Shown: positions 63,040-64,000 of the stretch, one piece after another
How the letters are laid out: each line of letters begins with the position of its first letter
Numbering within the stretch: the first letter of the stretch is position 1
Assembly (NCBI RefSeq): GCF_016921115.1
Contig: NZ_JAFFZS010000012.1
Coordinates: 124,001 to 188,000, forward strand
Direction: 5' to 3'
From: Streptomyces actuosus
GTDB lineage: Bacteria > Actinomycetota > Actinomycetes > Streptomycetales > Streptomycetaceae
Length of the DNA stretch: 64,000 bases
Position numbers and translations under genes: made by a program
Notes under the pieces: generated by a model
The model's database searches: none
Told to the model about the DNA's origin: nothing
What the model saw: only the letters and a program-made list of their open reading frames with translations

Positions 63040-64000
63040 ATGACCACCCCGCGCCCCACTGTCGAACTGTCGGCCGACGAGGCCCGCCGCATCGTGCTCC
63101 GCGCCCAGGGGCTCCTCGGCGCTCCCGCCCGCCGCGCCGGCGTCCGCGGCGTCCTCCGCCACCTCGGCGCGGTCCAGCTCGACACCATCTCCGTCCTGGC
63201 CCGCTCCCACGAGCTGATCCCCTACGCCCGGCTCGGCGCGGTGGGCCGCAGGACCGTCGAGGACGCCTACTGGACGGACACGCACGCCTTCGAGTACTGG
63301 TCCCACGCGGCCTGCATCCTCCCCATCGAGGAGTGGCCCCACTTCGCCTTCCGCCGCCGCGCCTACCGCGACCGGCCGCACTGGCACCACGAGCTCCCCG
63401 ACGGCGCCTACGAGCAGGTCGTCAAGCAGCTGCGCGCCGAGGGCCCGCTGACGGCCACCGAGCTGGGCGGTGCGAAGCGGACCAGCGAGTGGTGGGACTG
63501 GTCCGGCTCCAAGGTCGCCGCGGAACGCGCCCTGATGTACGGCGAGGTGGTCTGCGTCGAGCGCCGCGGCTGGAAGCGGGTCTACGACCTCGCCGAGCGC
63601 GCCGTGCCCGCCGCCCTGCTGCACGACGAGCTCGACGACGCCGAGTGCCTGCGCCGCCTGGTCCGCCTCGCCGGCCGGTCCCTCGGGATCGGCACCCGTG
63701 CGGACATCGCGGACTACCACCGTCTCAAGGGCGAGCAGGTCGACGCGGTGATCGCCGACTCGGGCCTCGTCCCGGTCACGGTGGCGGGCTGGGGCAAACC
63801 GGCCTGGGCCGACCCGGATGCCCTGGAGTCGGTTCCGCGCGGCCGGCACCGCACCACGCTGCTGTCGCCCTTCGACTCCCTGATCTGGGAGCGGGCGCGC
63901 ACGGAGCGGATCTTCGGCTTCACCCACCGCCTGGAGGCGTACGTCCCCAAGCCCAAACGGGTGCACGGCTATTTCGCGATGCCGGTCCTGGCCGGCGGCC
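63040..64000 (+). CDS. Winged-helix DNA-binding protein, YcaQ/DUF-type DNA glycosylase family (3' end outside window)
   Basis: The open frame runs from ATG 63040 past the window end (320 codons seen). Family text includes LSADEARRIVLRAQGLLG at the start, LRHLGAVQLDTISVLARSHEL, the paired WSHAACILPIEEWPHF, a winged-helix stretch LRAEGPLTATELGG, and LLSPFDSLIWERARTERIFGF near the visible end. This is the YcaQ/AlkX-like family, in which characterised members unhook DNA interstrand crosslinks; related Streptomyces paralogues protect against self-made crosslinkers. The family's QxQ catalytic motif is reduced here to AVQLDT, so activity needs checking. The last 50 to 80 residues are missing. Confidence 0.85.
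   Translation, partial: MTTPRPTVELSADEARRIVLRAQGLLGAPARRAGVRGVLRHLGAVQLDTISVLARSHELIPYARLGAVGRRTVEDAYWTDTHAFEYWSHAACILPIEEWPHFAFRRRAYRDRPHWHHELPDGAYEQVVKQLRAEGPLTATELGGAKRTSEWWDWSGSKVAAERALMYGEVVCVERRGWKRVYDLAERAVPAALLHDELDDAECLRRLVRLAGRSLGIGTRADIADYHRLKGEQVDAVIADSGLVPVTVAGWGKPAWADPDALESVPRGRHRTTLLSPFDSLIWERARTERIFGFTHRLEAYVPKPKRVHGYFAMPVLAGG

Overview
The window is chromosomal DNA of a Streptomyces species. It has very high GC, overwhelmingly G/C third codon positions, many GTG starts, an actinobacterial tmRNA tag, and a gene order that I recognise from memory as the conserved core region around sigU, matAB, ssrA-smpB, ftsEX, prfB, pkaAB, gdhB and secA in Streptomyces coelicolor. I see no rRNA, no ordinary tRNA, no CRISPR array, no insertion sequence and no prophage. 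About 46 protein genes, one tmRNA and three degraded or disrupted genes are supported.

Layout. 0-5 kb: a HelD-type RNA-polymerase motor ATPase, an overlapping ECF sigma/anti-sigma pair (sigU-rsuA type) and a CGNR zinc-finger regulator. 5-10 kb: a DUF1772 membrane protein, the nitrate regulator nnaR (uroporphyrinogen-III-synthase-like domain plus winged helix), the nitrate/nitrite transporter narK with a candidate GlnR half-box, and a proline-rich membrane protein. 10.6-15.3 kb: a translationally coupled operon matA-matB-acyltransferase for a surface poly-N-acetylglucosamine-type polymer. 15.4-18.7 kb: a divergent LysR/MFS pair and a DUF4232 lipoprotein. 19-23 kb: tmRNA (ssrA), smpB, an S41 protease carrying a single TTA codon, and ftsE-ftsX. 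23.3-29.2 kb: a small zinc-ribbon membrane protein, a repeat-rich LAETG sortase substrate, prfB, and two Ser/Thr kinases (pkaB, pkaA). 29.7-33 kb: an FHA plus FtsK/SpoIIIE ATPase.

33.5-37.2 kb: a sugar ABC importer (lipoprotein and two permeases) without its own ATPase; the first permease has an unusual insert of about 145 residues. 37.3-44.9 kb: a wall-polymer cluster with a GT2-only gene, two GT2-TagF bifunctional polymerases and a polytopic membrane protein. 44.9-46.8 kb: ohr/ohrR with a near-palindromic operator, and a small ankyrin protein. 46.9-50 kb: a truncated ADP-ribosylglycohydrolase remnant, a TetR regulator, and a TagGH-type polymer exporter followed by four consecutive strong hairpins. 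50-55 kb: the large NAD-glutamate dehydrogenase gdhB. 55.8-64 kb: a DJ-1/PfpI protein, a HAD phosphatase, a frameshifted DUF6912-type gene, an Rv3235-family protein, secA, a GNAT acetyltransferase and a winged-helix protein cut by the window end.

Themes that link genes: envelope building (matAB, GT2-TagF, TagGH, LAETG protein, ftsEX, secA), phospho-signalling (two kinases beside an FHA-ATPase), translation quality control (ssrA, smpB, prfB) and nitrogen metabolism (nnaR, narK, gdhB). I found no clearly new multi-gene defence or biosynthetic system. The best leads are the permease insert, the kinase/FHA-ATPase neighbourhood, the TTA-containing protease, the tandem GT2-TagF paralogues with a DNA stretch that looks homogenised, and the repeat-stalk surface protein.
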